From Pyrrhosoma nymphula (taxonomy: Eukaryota > Arthropoda > Insecta > Odonata > Coenagrionidae): a stretch of DNA of 64,000 bases. This document shows positions 1 to 12,005 of this stretch, one piece after another. Position 1 is the first letter of the stretch. Every line of letters begins with the position of its first letter. The translations under genes were made by a program, and so were the position numbers. The notes below the pieces were generated by a model, which saw only the letters and a program-made list of their open reading frames with translations, was not told the DNA's origin and searched no databases. The stretch spans positions 137,881,977 through 137,945,976 of the forward strand of contig OY754332.1 in the NCBI GenBank assembly GCA_963573305.1, in the 5' to 3' direction.

Positions 1-224
1 CTGAAAATGTCATAAATATTCTTTTTACTGATAAGGTAATCATTTTGAGCTCTCACGAGTCCCTAATTATTGTATTACTATGTAATGCAGAGGAGTTTAA
101 ATGGGTACGGTGGATGGAGTTCTGGCTTCCACGCAGAAAGTGGCGGAAATTTTCATAAGCAATCCGACTCTTACTTTGGAGCTATTAAGAGAGTAATTCA
201 TATCAGACGGACAGTGCTCACATC

Positions 225-272
225 ATGCGTCGCATCAGACGGACAGTGCTCTGTCCGCCTGATGTGACGCAT
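225..272. repeat. Imperfect hairpin (22-nt arms)
   Basis: Positions 225-246 and 251-272 are reverse complements with two mismatches, separated by 4 nt. A partial further copy of the arm motif (CAGACGGACAGTGCTC) lies just upstream near 203-219, so the motif appears three times within 70 bp. It may be a remnant of a small inverted-repeat element; no target duplication was identified. Confidence 0.7.
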
Positions 273-1366
273 GACTGTGGTTTGCTTGTCTTCTTGCTTT
301 AAGAGCATACTTATATTCCGACCTCTCCTGCCTTTTAATCTGGGAGATCAATATGTAACTTTCGTACTAATCGTTTCTAGGTCAAAATTCAAAATCTACG
401 CTACAGTCGAGCACAATGTCCGAAAAGTACCGTAATGTTACTTCTTACCAATATTTTTTAAATTATTTCTACCCGAAATTTCAAAATCCATCCCCTATCA
501 GCTGAATCTCTTTTTCGACTCGGAATGAAAAACTACATAATGTTGATCTTCTCTCTTCCCCGTCCCGTCTGAAGTGATGATTTCATGCCAAAAATACTTG
601 AATTACATCGATGAATGGCTATGCAGCTATACTAAGAATCAAGTAATGATCCCTTTATATGGGTTAAGTGCTATTAGATTGATAAGAAAAGCAACCATGT
701 GCAACCCAGGCGCCATTTGTCGACCAATTGCTTGCCAAAGCGGAATAGAAGAAAGCAATGGATGAAGCGCAAGGCGTAATTAGAGGAGCTCACCCTTAAA
801 CCTATTAAAGTGATGGAAGGAGATATTTCAAAGGACGCTGCATCATAGACTTCACCTTTATTCAACAACAGCTCAGCCAATACTTAACCAATGCCTTATA
901 ACCGAAGTACAAGACATGGAGGTTACGTAAGTCGTTGAATAATACACAAAAATTGAAAATGTAGACAGTGGAAAGAAATTTGCATTCATTATAATTCAAG
1001 CAACATGAAATCAGCTTAGAACATTTGGACTGATGAGTAATCAAGCATTTATGTACTATAGTTTATTTTGCTCATTTGCCTAATTGATTGTTGAGAGATA
1101 TCAAGGGATTGGAAATCAATCATAATTTATTCAAAGATAAGGACATTATCAGATCGTCATTTATAGGCACGGTGACGACCAATTTATGTAATTTGCATCA
1201 TTAAGGATATGTGAGTGGATAGTTATTAATATATTTGGTTGAGGGATGGAAGATTGGTGGAGAGAAACTTGGCATCGGCCTTCTAGAAATGAATACTTTC
1301 ATGAGTCCAACGCTTTACGAGCCATCTGACGGATTGAGTAATACATTTGATGCGCCATCGACACCC

Positions 1367-1407
1367 AAACACCCAAATGGGGACCGAAACACCCAAATGG
1401 GGACCGA
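1367..1407. repeat. 20-bp tandem duplication (two units)
   Basis: The unit ending in ATGGGGACCGA occurs twice head to tail with a 20-bp period and no mismatch across the shared part. It is a local duplication with no evident function. Confidence 0.8.
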
Positions 1408-1455
1408 GATTCCTATGAAAAATCTTCATCGCGGTCAGGATTTGATCCCAGGTCC

Positions 1456-1760
1456 TTGAGATGCGGAATCAGTACTCTAGCCACCTCACCTTCTCAACAG
1501 TGCAGGCTTCCCAAACCGGACAGCCCGCGTTCGAGTCCCGGCAGTGGCGGAGATTTTAAAGTGAAATTCCCATCCCTACTTGGGTGCTCTGTGGAGAGCA
1601 TGTCAAGGCGTAGTACTCCGTACGTCGGATGGGACGTGAAACCGCGAAACCCTTGGCGCCTTTCGTTAGGAGCAGGCCAATGCGGAAACCGGGTCTCTCT
1701 CAGCCCTTCCTTCATTCCCCAAACAATTCTCCCCTCACCAGCCTAAGCACCCAGCCTACG
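1456..1760 (+). repeat. tRNA-derived SINE candidate
   Basis: A pol III B-box-like sequence (GTTCGAGTCCC, 1529-1539) is preceded by a tRNA-like stretch with the usual spacing for a degraded A box, and followed by a non-tRNA body of about 200 bp ending in a pyrimidine-rich tail. A real tRNA gene is unlikely because I cannot fold a full cloverleaf. The assignment rests on the B box and layout only; no flanking duplication was found. Confidence 0.5.
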
Positions 1761-3829
1761 TGGTGAAAATCACCTCAGCTGCAAGACTTCGTGGGCTCAC
1801 GTACTCGCCAACAAAACCTTGCGCGTGGCACTCGAGGCACAATGGTCTTCACCCAGCATGCCTTTCCCGGTCTCCACTCGCGCCGATGCAAATCCGATTG
1901 ATTGGGCGCACCCGGCGGATCAATCCACGGCGAGCCGCTTGAAGTTCGGCATAATTGGTCGCGATGCATAGCGCCGAGGAGGCGAGAGAGGCCCTCGCAG
2001 CCCTCTGAATCGCTCGCAGTGACGGAGCAGCCCTCGCGAGATGTAGAGTGCCACCAACTTTTGAGCCACTTCAAAAACTATCCGATGGTTTTCATGGCAC
2101 TGCCGGCGGGGCTTGTTACGTGCCAAACGTCTTTATGTGAGTCGAGGATGAAATGTCGTAGTTTTCTGAAACGTTCCGTGGATGACAGCCGAGGCTTATT
2201 GGATTCAGGACTCGATGCCCCTTCATCCTGTAACCTCTTTCTGTAGGCATTAACTCCCTTATTTTGGAGATATTTAAACGTTTCTACCTGTAATGACCAA
2301 TTCTTTTAATATCTCACCAACTATAATGCCTAAATTTTCTTAACATTTATGAATCAGTTAGTGTCGTGAGTTTGTCCATGCTTTCACTGGCGAACTCCTC
2401 GTACGCTTCTACGTGAAGTAAACTAACTTTAATTTTGCGGCGAAGGGTGATTTCATACTTGTACTTGGCCACCATCTTCTATTATATAATTTCATATCAG
2501 TTCCAAGATGGGCGTTTATTTTACTGTTTCAACCTACCTTACCAAATGGCACATGGCCCGTTCGGATACCTCCCTTACTTACCGCAATATAAAGAAATGT
2601 TTGGTGCATACAATTTTCTTGCATCGCCGCCAGCCAAAGGAAATCCCCATCCGTATCGACATTTCGCGTCAAAAAATATAAGACGTTCCACGTCGAAAAC
2701 GTAGCATCAGCAATCCACACGAGGGCCGCATCCTCTCGGCCAAAGGCTTGTCGTAGCCGAAAGCACCTCAGGAGAGTAGAGTGAGGATTGAGAGGTAGGA
2801 GTAACCGGAGAGACCGCTAAGTCCATCCATCTCTCTCCGTCTGCCGCTCATCGCCCGCCACGTCACCCAAGGGCGCCACAATGGGAAAGAACAAAACAAT
2901 CGAGTATAGCGCAATCAGTTCGGAACAATATTACCACGATACCTATAATCATTATTGCTTAAATTTTATTTACATTTTATGTGAATCGTTAGTGTAAACG
3001 AATAGCGCAATGAGATGGTCGAATTATTTCTGCGTTTTTCCCCTTAATGTTATTTTCCGAAATTTAAAATTCCTATGTGTTAAAAAATAGCCACATATTC
3101 CCACTTGGACAGAAGACACATCATTTTGACCTTACGGCAACAAATGAGAAAATAGCGCAGTACAAACGTGTAAACATGATCTTATGTCTCCGTATGCTAG
3201 AGATTAGTTACTTCCCCGAGTGTCCCTGGAAAAGATTTTTCGACTGCATTTTATTTTCTGGGACAATCTTCCCGTCGCTGATGAGATGGGGAACACTTGG
3301 ATTGGCGCTCTGCATTTTAGTCAAATCAGTAAAATTTCAGTTGCGAATCAAGACTAGACGCGGACGTCCTCGAACCCGGGACTATTGTCCCAAAGCAGGT
3401 AAACGTAGAGTATTTCAGGTCGACCTTGGAAGCTCTCCACGCCATAGAGTGACATCCTCGTATAAATATTTCGGCTTGTTATATTTGTTCGGCGGGTGGT
3501 AAGGTTGTTGATAAACCAACAAGCTCTCAGAAGTTTTGTGTCGGTTAAAGTTAAAAGATATTCTTGATAGATCTGAGGGTAGGAGCATATAGCGTAAGGT
3601 AAGTCTGGCGTCTGATTCTCAGTAAAGCGGTTGCCAAGGCTTCAGATCCCGATATTGAAAAATGGAAAGGCTGCAAGCGTAGATAGGATATCCAGTGAAA
3701 TGCTGAAGTAAGGGTGTAAGTTACTAATTGTTAGTTGTCGCTTGTGTAAATTTTATATAATTTATGCATAGAAGTTTCTGTTGTCCCAGCGGAATTGAAA
3801 TAATGCGATAATAGTACTTACTATTGTAC
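1761..3829. other. No gene recognised
   Basis: Short frames overlap on both strands between 1.8 and 2.2 kb, which fits the locally higher GC rather than coding. A 141-codon plus-strand frame at 3077-3502 resembles no family I know and has no supporting context. Confidence 0.45.
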
Positions 3830-5330
3830 AAAGAGAATGGTGGGAGAACCAAACGTAACAATTAAAGAGCAATTGGCTTATTTAGTGTTCCGGGAAAAGC
3901 GTTCAGCCGAAATTAATCGAAAGTGTGAGAAAGATCACCATTGACGGAATTTGGGGTGTACAGTGTGTACTTATGCCTGGGAAGGGATGAAGTGATCAGC
4001 TATTCGCATTTCAGAAAGTGCTAGAGTAATGTATGGCCGTCCACAAGAAAGTATATTGAGCACTTGTGGATTTAAAGAAGGCATATGACATGATAAGTAG
4101 AAATAAGCTGTGGAAGGTTTTCAAGGACTATGAATTGAATGAGTAGTTATTGACTGTCCATGAAGGCAGAGTACGATGATAACATGGCAAGTGTGAGAGT
4201 TGGAGTCTTGAGTGACTGGTTTGAAATAAAACAGAGCGTCGAGGAAGGATGCGCAATGTCACCGTCGGTGCTCAGTGTTTTTTGATGAATGTGTGAGAGA
4301 TGCGTGTAGGAAAAACGTCGATGCAATGGTTGGAGATGTAAACATGTGAGTTATATTGTACGCAGGTGATGCTGTGTTGCTTTCTGAGAGCTCACAGGAT
4401 TTTCTGCGGCTCCTGGACAACTTCTGTGAAGAAACTAGGAGAATAAATTAGAGGGTAAATGCGTCAAAGATCAAAGTAGTAGTTTTTGATGGGGACATCG
4501 GTAAGAATGAATGTATGGTGGGGGTAAATGATGAAATACGTGAACAAGTGGACGAATTTGTGTATCTTGGCCAAATGTTTGCAAAAGATGGAAGGATAAA
4601 TGAAGAGATGTTAAGGCGTGCGAATGCTGGAGAGAAAGTCGTAGGTAGCATTTGGAGCATTTCTAGGAATGAGTGTTTGCCTAGGGAAGCGAAAATCGTA
4701 GTGTAGAAAAGGGCTCTCCTTCCGAAGTAATTATATGGCACCGAAAGCAGGGAGTGTCAGAATAGGCTATATGTCGTGGGAATGGGATACGTGAGATGTG
4801 TTTGAGGAAAAAGTAGGATGGATGGGGTTAGAAATGAGTGAGTTATGAAAGAATATGGGTAAGATGCTCCAGTAATGGACATATATGAAATGATGTCATG
4901 CCGTGATGACGATGGACGACACGTACAACGAAACGTCGGCAGAGATGGAGAGTTTAACCCGGTGGGAAGCCCAAACAACCTTCAACATCACCATACGCCG
5001 GAAAAGCCTTAGATATTTCTTCACATACATGAGATGAGTTTGCTTCGTTGGTTTGGTCATGTCCAGAGAATGGATGGCAGTCGAATAATGTAACAGTTAT
5101 ATGATAGTAGAGTGAATGGCGCGAGAGGAAGGGGTAGACCGCGAAAGTCATGGGTGAATGTGGTAGAATAAAAGAGGAGGAATATTAGTGAGCCTTAATA
5201 ATAGGAAAGCGTGCATGAAGCAACACACGGGTGTAAGAGCAGAAAAATATGTATGCGAAGATAGGGCATTATGGAGGAAATTATTTAAAGAGAGCCAGTT
5301 TTCTAGGCCTAACAGCAATAATTAAGTTCT
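3830..5330 (+). pseudogene. RTE-type LINE reverse transcriptase remnant
   Basis: Conceptual translation across frames gives a recognisable reverse transcriptase: a block reading LKKAYDMISRNKLW near 4075 (RT fingers/palm motif), then LYAGDAVLLSES near 4356, VYLGQMFAKDG near 4560, and a C-terminal GRPRKSW near 5133. The order and wording match the RT and C-terminal region of RTE-type non-LTR retrotransposons. Many stops and frameshifts interrupt it, and the catalytic YADD box reads YAGD, so the first catalytic Asp is replaced by Gly. The endonuclease half is not recognisable upstream, implying 5' truncation or heavy decay. A short SINE-like repeat (4903-5013) is embedded in the C-terminal part. 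Confidence 0.75.
4903..5013 (+). repeat. Short SINE-like repeat with GAAACGTCGGC core
   Basis: The segment shares the order of blocks GATGACGATGGACGAC, CGAAACGTCGG, CCCGGTGG, AACCTTC and ACGCCGG with the 136-bp insert at 39,462-39,597 (reverse complement there). It interrupts the RTE-type remnant. No target duplication is clear in this copy. Confidence 0.6.
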
Positions 5331-5429
5331 TTGACTTTGACTACCTCGAGACTAGGAAATGGCATGATGGGTATGTATCTATGTTTTAGACACGGTTAGC
5401 TCCAATCACCTGAGATAGTCAGCATAGGC

Positions 5430-6135
5430 TTGGGGGAGGCAATAAAGAAGCAGAAGGAGAGGAAACCTACGGCATTAAGGTGAACGGAGAAGGAATAAAC
5501 TGGCACCATTTCTCAGACGATATCACAATATTGGCAGAAAATCTAGAAGAACTACAGGCTTCGCTGTACGAAATGGATAATTGCAGAGTTTTCATTATAG
5601 ATCCATTTCATGCAGAAAAGCCCGTAGTTCTATTTATTGGTACTTGATCCATCCAATACGTTTCCAGGAAGCTGAATTTCTAGTATGTGGGAAGCAAAAA
5701 TTGAGGGTAGACATTGAGTTTCACAGATAATAAGAAGATCTAGTGGAATTATACACTTACCTCGGAATTAGGACAGCATGGAATGAAAGAAGCGTGTCGG
5801 AAATCAAGCACAGAGGAGCTCAGACTAAGAATACATTTACAATAAAGAGGCCACGGTTGTAAAAAAAGTAGTCAAACACAAGGAAACAGTACGGGAAAAC
5901 CTTTTAAGTAAAAGTATGCATTACGTTACTCTACGAGTCAGAGAACTGGACCATCATAAAAGTTGACTGGAGAAGAACAGAATCATTCAAAAACAGGCAT
6001 TAGAGTGAAATAATGAAAAGAAATGACAAAAGGAGGAAATACGAGAGTTAAAAAGAGGAAAGGTCAACGTAGAGTGCAATTCTACAGAGAAGATTCAGGT
6101 GGGATGGACACGCACTGAGACGGTAGATTTGTTTG
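5430..6135 (+). pseudogene. Second RTE-type reverse transcriptase fragment
   Basis: A plus-strand frame near 5465-5590 reads YGIKVNGEGINWHHFSDDI followed by TILAENLEELQ, matching the RT block that in LINEs reads close to INHLRFADDIVLLAE; here FADD is FSDD. Further downstream, around 6085-6120, a fragment like RRFRWDGH matches the RTE C-terminus. The rest is too frameshifted to read. It is a separate copy from the remnant just upstream, because the same part of the protein occurs twice. Confidence 0.65.
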
Positions 6136-6152
6136 GATTAAAAATGATTTTC

Positions 6153-6660
6153 TTATGAATCTACTGTCTTACCCTCTTGGTCTTCCCCCAAAACAGCATT
6201 CCAGTCTCCAAGAATAAATACGTTTTCATTCCTTTTCACATTCCTTATCACTTCTTCTATTCCGCCGTATATGTCTTCTACGTCGTCATATTCGTAATCT
6301 GACGTGGGCATGTACACTTGTACCATAACCGTGTCCTTACTTTTTGTGTCTAATCTAAGCATAATTACCCTTCCACTGTATTGAATATAGTTTTTCACTC
6401 ACACACCGCTACTTTTCCTAAGTATTATATTAACACATGTGTTTCCATTCGTAGATCCAGAGTGGACAACCAGTACCTGCCGCTACAGGAGCCCCCTTCT
6501 TCTGGCCATTTCATTTCGCTAAGACCTAAAAACATTCACACCCATTCTTCTCATCTCCATTTTCACGTTTTCAAGTTTTCCACAGCCCCGAAGTGATTTT
6601 ACGCTCCAGGTACCAATCCTAAAATGCTACTTATCGTTCTTGACTGATGTACCCTCTCCA
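6153..6660 (-). pseudogene. RTE-type LINE endonuclease fragment
   Basis: Read on the minus strand from about 6645, the translation begins IGTWSVKSLRGCGKLENVK, the N-terminus of the apurinic-like endonuclease of RTE-type LINEs, and continues after frameshifts with QVYMPTS and the catalytic-block motif LGDWNAV near 6200. It ends at 6153, before the reverse transcriptase. The closest relative in this window is the copy at 19.9-22.4 kb, which has the same blocks in the same order. It is truncated at its 3' side and lies in opposite orientation to the preceding fragment. Confidence 0.75.
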
Positions 6661-7455
6661 GTTGTCCCCGCTCGGAGATCAGAATGCGGGACGAATTCAC
6701 CTCTGGAATATTTTACTCGAGAGAATTCCATCATGTCTTTACTATAAACATATTAGAGAAATAGTTTAAGAGGTGCATCTCCTCGGGAGAGTATGCTGGT
6801 GGTTTCCTGTTGCCTTCCACCTCGCAGTCCTACAGCCATTGAGGTAAATACCCTACAGCACCTTTAATGTGAGTGTCACTGTACCGACCCATCTTAACTC
6901 ATATGAAGGAGGACTGCTTGCCCCTCCTCCAGGTAACTGGCCGCATATTACTTGGCGGCAACCATTTGCCAGTTTACAGTATCATTACGGGTTTTCGTAG
7001 CATTGTTGCGCCGTCTTACCCAAGGATAGCTCCCTACACCCTCTAGGTACAGCCGCTTTTTGTCCGCGAATGCTTGTTTGTCGAGTAAACTTGCATATTT
7101 CGTAGCTAACCGCTATATATAAAGATCTACCCACCATCCGCAACCCGGTGGACGAATTTGGTAGCGGTAATAGTCTCAAAAGCTTAAAGCAGGACCGATT
7201 TCACGCTTTCGCAAAATTACTTCGGAAATAATGGTATTACTAATAATAAATACTCTATGTCAAAATTGTTAAACTCGAGGAGAATCCCCGTATTTTTCAA
7301 GGGGATAGCAATTTCAAGGAGTGTTCACAGTTTTCAAATGTTTTAAGGGTTGAAACTTCGCTAATTTAAAGGAAGAAGTCAGTATTATTCAGAAATGTTA
7401 GTTATCACCACCATTTGACCTTTCGCTAACTCATTAATAGTTTATTGGATATTCC
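6661..7455. other. No gene recognised (possible RTE 5' flank)
   Basis: This stretch lies directly upstream of the minus-strand endonuclease fragment and could be its 5' untranslated region. I see no coding signal or inverted repeats. Confidence 0.35.
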
Positions 7456-9576
7456 CTACCGTAACGTGTGCCAATTAAGTTCATCGTTTAACTTTAACTC
7501 AAAAAATACCTCTTTGCCTCGCATGACATATCCCTTCAGGTGGCCACCCTGAACCCCACGACCAGAAACGCAATCATCAACCGGCACCTCTCCGATGGAG
7601 TACAAGCCAAGCTGAGCGTGGCAATTATGACAAACCATTGAAGAAGGGATCACGCATGGAATAGACGGAGGCCGTAAGGGGGATCTGTACGCGTGCCATG
7701 CTACTAGTGAGCCCTTTCCAAGGGTGACATGGACACGATGCATTCGCTGCGGTGTGAGATGTATCTTGAACACTCCTCTCTCACGCAGCAGAATCGGCGT
7801 GAGTAAGAGGCTCATCTGCGAAAAGACGTGACGTTCCACCAGCCTCAGGTTCAGAGTTGTACACCATCGGCTACACCGTCACCCAAGCGAAAGCCAGTAG
7901 CTCTCAACTACAACCACTGACGCCGCAACCGTGGAGGAAGAAGGGGATGACGTGCGGACGGCTGACTCTGACCTAAGGTTTAGGTTCATAAGCACTGTAA
8001 CCTACGATAAAACACTGCTGAGAGAGAGAATTATCCATCATACGATTTCTCTGGGGGACGGGAAACTGTCGCAATTGGCCTTGTAGGTTAAGTTCTTTCC
8101 GAAAAGTCCACTCTCTGGAAAGTAAACTGCGAGGTCTATATTGCTGTCAAAGTAATAGCATCAACCCAAAATAAGAACTCGTGGGAGGATAAGACAGCAT
8201 TTAGTCAGGAGAAGCTTAACGCGAATATCACGCGGGAAACAAACGTCAAAACGTCAAACGTCGAACGTTCAGTGTGTGATGGGCCACATAAAATCTGGGC
8301 GTACCTTTACTAAAAATATAAAGCATATTGCGCGACATATACGGGCGCACCATCATACACTTAAGAAAGACGTGCTGTCAAAACAACAACATAAAATGGT
8401 CAACATTTAAACAGCAAAATGTGGGACAAATGTAGTCATTGACAGTGGCCCAGAGAACACTGATCAAGAGGACCAGAACCAAGAAGAAAAACAATGACTT
8501 CTTCCTTCCGCCTCCCCACCCCCGGTTGTTATCGAATCTGATCTATCTATTCCAGAAGTAGAACAATTTTTGAAGGCCATCTACGAGACGTCGAAGCCAT
8601 TCAGGAAAGTCACTCCAACACTGGCACTCTTTGAAGAGATTTGCAACCGCCACCTATGTGACACGGATGGTACCCTGTCAGTCTCAGAAAGCGTTATAAA
8701 AAAGACTATTCATGGCAAGAGGATTTTTCCTGGGCGCCAAGAACGGACACCGTAATTCTGGGGGAAGTAATTCACTTCCATGCACAAACACCTTTCCAGA
8801 ATCTCCACAACCTCTCTCACTGGTGTAGAACTCATTCATCCTTGACTGGCAGAGGAATGCACAGTTCTGATTCCAAAAAGGGAGACTTGTCCAGCCAGAA
8901 AAACAACCACCCCACAACCAGCCTCAACACCGTGTGTAAGACGTTCACCTCCATCCTGAGTGACCTGATCCTCCGACAAATCCAGCAGGAAGTTAACGAG
9001 CATAGGAGCTCAAAGCGATGCATCGTAAGGTACAAGGACAACCTTTTCAGTGACAGGTGTGTTTACCATGACGCTATTCAATGTAGGCGGAACATGTCAA
9101 CGGTCTGGGTGGATTTTCGTAATGCATCCGATACCACTTCGCGAGAGCTTACCATTTCCATGTGTAAGTCTATGAAAGTTCTCCCAGAAGTGTCCTGCAT
9201 CCAACGCCAGTTATCACCTGGAAAACCCTCTTCGTCCTTACTTCAGGCAAGCGGACAGTAAGAACAAAGTTGGGAATATACCACCGTGGCGTTTACCAAA
9301 CAGATAGCTCGAGTCCTCTCCTGATCTGCATTTTCCTCCTCCCGCTGTCTCTGAAGTAGAAATGTTGTAGAGGATATATGTGCGGTGTCCCGGGTAATAG
9401 GAAGTATGAGGTCACTCATCTGTTTTACATGGATGACCTTAACCTTTATGCTTCCTGCGCGAAACACCTTCGTGCTCCCCTTGCATTGGTGGATGAAAAG
9501 AATGAGGATATAGGGATGGAGGTCGATCTGGACAAATTTGCAACAAGCTGGCGAAGGGAAGAATTGGGGTGAACAA
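7456..9576 (+). pseudogene. R2/NeSL-like LINE remnant, copy 1
   Basis: Plus-strand translation gives a reverse transcriptase in pieces: KKGDLSSQKNNHPTTSLN near 8875 (matching the LIPKKGD..NYRPITSL block), then LNTVCKTFTSILSDLIL, VWVDFRNASDTT near 9103, and HLFYMDDLNLYAS near 9417, where the YMDD catalytic box is intact. Two or more frameshifts separate these blocks. The upstream part near 7700-7800 contains a Cys-rich stretch (RCIRCGVRC) that recurs in copy 2 at about 42.0 kb. The block style suggests the LINE group with a restriction-like endonuclease (R2/NeSL), but the endonuclease itself is not visible, so the clade call is tentative. Confidence 0.6.
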
Positions 9577-9589
9577 GGATGACATTAAA

Positions 9590-11737
9590 CTCGTTTAAAG
9601 TGACGTTGGCGGAATTAGTAGCTGGTACAAAAGACGAAAACACTGAAGTAACATAGAGCTATTTCTTGGAAATTCTACGCAAATGCATCGATGAATATAT
9701 TCCAATTAAGCTGAAGTACGACAGGGAAAACCTTCACTGGTACAATAACAATTAAAACTGGAACTCAGAAGATAGACAATTTTAAACAATATACTTAAAA
9801 ACATCAATAAACGTAGATCGAAAACGACGGCACTCAAGGTTAGAGAAAACTTCATTACTCAATGCTCAAAAACAGAATATAATGCTTTATGTTCCACGAA
9901 ACATCATGGAAAATGAGCTAAGTGATTACTTATTAGATGAATGCCCCAACTCATTTTGGTCTTACGCGAGAAAACTTAAGAGAAAACGTTCAAATTTAGA
10001 GTCTTCAGCGGCCAAAAATGGCAGAAAAAAGTCACTTAAAGTATCTGCATACCCCAAACATCAAACAATTTATTTTATAGTGTATCCATAAAGGACGACA
10101 CCATGTATGACGCAGACATCCCTGCCTGCAGTGAACCGATGGGGTTGTATAAGTATACAGCGCAACGGGATAATTAAACAATTACGCTCGCTAAAATGTA
10201 ACATGTCTCCAGGTCTAGAAAAGATACCTCCAGGCGTGATCAAGGAGTTGGTCTTACACATCACACAATTCCTATAAAGCATATTTGATAAGTTATTACC
10301 CGCAGGTGAAGTACCACAAGACTGGAGAATAGCCATTCTCATTCCCATATATAAATAGGAAACGAGCAAGACCAAGGAACCTACCGGCCTACACTGTTAA
10401 CATCACTACCATGCAAGATTCTCGAGCACATAATGATTACATAGTAATACCATGATCTTCCAGGAAAGTCATAACTTCTCCCACAGCAGTCACAAAGGCT
10501 TTCGGAAGAGTAGATCTTCCGAAACCCAGATTAGACTCTCCTCCATGATATTCTAAAATCAGGTGAAGCGAAAAAGCAAGTCGACGCGTGTTTTTATCTC
10601 AAGAAATCAATCGAAATTGTTCCTTACAAAAAAATAATATTCAAATTTCAATCACGAGGGGAAAACAAATGAAAAGCGAATTGGATATGTGATATCCAAC
10701 CAACCGCAAACAAAACGTAGTCATTGACGGCATGAGTTCCAACAGGATCAGAGTGACATCCGGCGTCCCTCGAGGAAGCGCGATCGGCCACCAGTTATTC
10801 TTCATTTATACAAACGATAAAACTCTAGAGTTAGTAGAAAAAGCGAGCAATGATGTCATCTACCGAAATATTGCCATAAATGCTGACTTAGAAACTCTTC
10901 AATCAGATTTCAACAACATCAACTCATGGTGCCTTGAGTGGGGGCTCGAAATTAACCTTAGTAAATGCACTGCAGTACGCTTCTTACGAAAGAAATAAAA
11001 CCAAAGCCATATCTATAAAGTGTTAGGGGTTAATATAAAGGAGCCAGCTGAAGTCAAATACTTGGAAATCACCTTGACTTCAGGCCTAGCATGGGAAAAC
11101 ACGAAACATTTGCGACGTGGCATTAAAGAAACTAGGATTTATCAAGCGAATAGTAGAAAGATTCTCTGACGAAAAAATGAAAAAGAAATGTTAATTTGGA
11201 CTGGTTAGGCCACATTTTGAATACGCCGTGAGCATCTGAAACTCCGCATAGAAATATTTAATGCGTGAAGCACATGAAACACAAAGGTAAGTCCCATGCT
11301 TCGTTAAAAACTGCTTCGATCGAACAAAAAGACAAAGCTGATGGAAGGAATATGTTGGGAGCCGATAGAAACTCGGAGGCTACATGCTAAAATTAGATTA
11401 CTTGAACGATTCAGAACAAGCGAGGTTCAGTACGACACGGGGGATATTATTTTGACTTGATATCTCAATAACTGATATAAGTGACAAAATAGCATAGATA
11501 CACTGTTGAACTGTTACGTAAACAAATTCCTTCTTCCCGCACACCAATAGTGATTATCACAAAAACAGCGAGACACTAACATATTATATATCGTTTACAT
11601 CTAATTCACCTCTGATCTCTCCCTTCTCCTTTTCCGTAATACCTCCCATTCCATCGATGATATCCTAACACCCCCTGCCACATCCATCTGCGGCGGCTCG
11701 CAGGGTACGTAGATAGGCAGTTCGTAGATGTAGATTA
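9590..11737 (+). pseudogene. Jockey-type LINE remnant (linker, RT, 3' end)
   Basis: The translation follows the order expected of a Jockey/CR1-like ORF2: an endonuclease-RT linker (DECPNSFWSYARKLK near 9940), PGLEKIPPGVIKELVL near 10,210, VTSGVPRGSAIG near 10,750, and a C-terminal thumb region (LEWGLEINLSKCTAVRFL near 10,950). Stops and frameshifts are frequent between blocks. The FADD box is corrupted: the aligned stretch reads ASNDVIYR, so the catalytic pair is gone. The element appears to end near 11,737 in a TAGATG-like short repeat, a typical LINE 3' tail. The 5' endonuclease domain is missing. Confidence 0.7.
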
Positions 11738-11739
11738 CA

Positions 11740-12005
11740 CACTGCCATGCACAACCCGTCCCTGTGTCTTATGATCCATGCGGAATTTATTAAATATACC
11801 TCCATCCCTACTATCTTGTCCAAACGTCTTCAATACTGCTTTCATTGTTGTCCAATCCACAGCGTAACACGCCTCGAATCTTTCGGATAGAGTAAAACAG
11901 CCTCGCCATATCCTGGAGTTCCTCAATCATGTCCTCATGAACTTTATTGTGTCACGCATTCCCTTCCTTCTCCTAAGCCCTAATTGGTCGTAAGCCAGTC
12001 AGATA
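11740..12005 (-). pseudogene. RTE-type reverse transcriptase fragment
   Basis: On the minus strand the translation reads LGLRRRKGMRDTIKFMRT and, after a frame change, YAVDWTTMKAVLKTFGQ, which aligns block for block with FGFRKGRATKDAI and the DFEKAF/IDWRDRRLI blocks of the better copy at 19.9-22.4 kb. Only about 85 codons remain. Confidence 0.6.

Larger units (their letters stand above)
1..1455. other. No gene recognised
   Basis: Open frames here are short on both strands and none resembles a protein family I know. Apart from a hairpin near 225-272 and a two-unit repeat near 1367-1407, I see no repeat ends, splice-delimited exon or RNA gene. Confidence 0.5.

Noticed and set aside
1456..1545. 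A tRNA gene
   Set aside because: A B-box-like sequence is present but no full cloverleaf can be drawn, and a non-tRNA body follows, as in a SINE.
7456..7839. 127-codon minus-strand gene
   Set aside because: It is antisense to the R2/NeSL-like remnant, and a similar antisense frame appears in the other copy near 42.0 kb, so the openness reflects the sense coding sequence.
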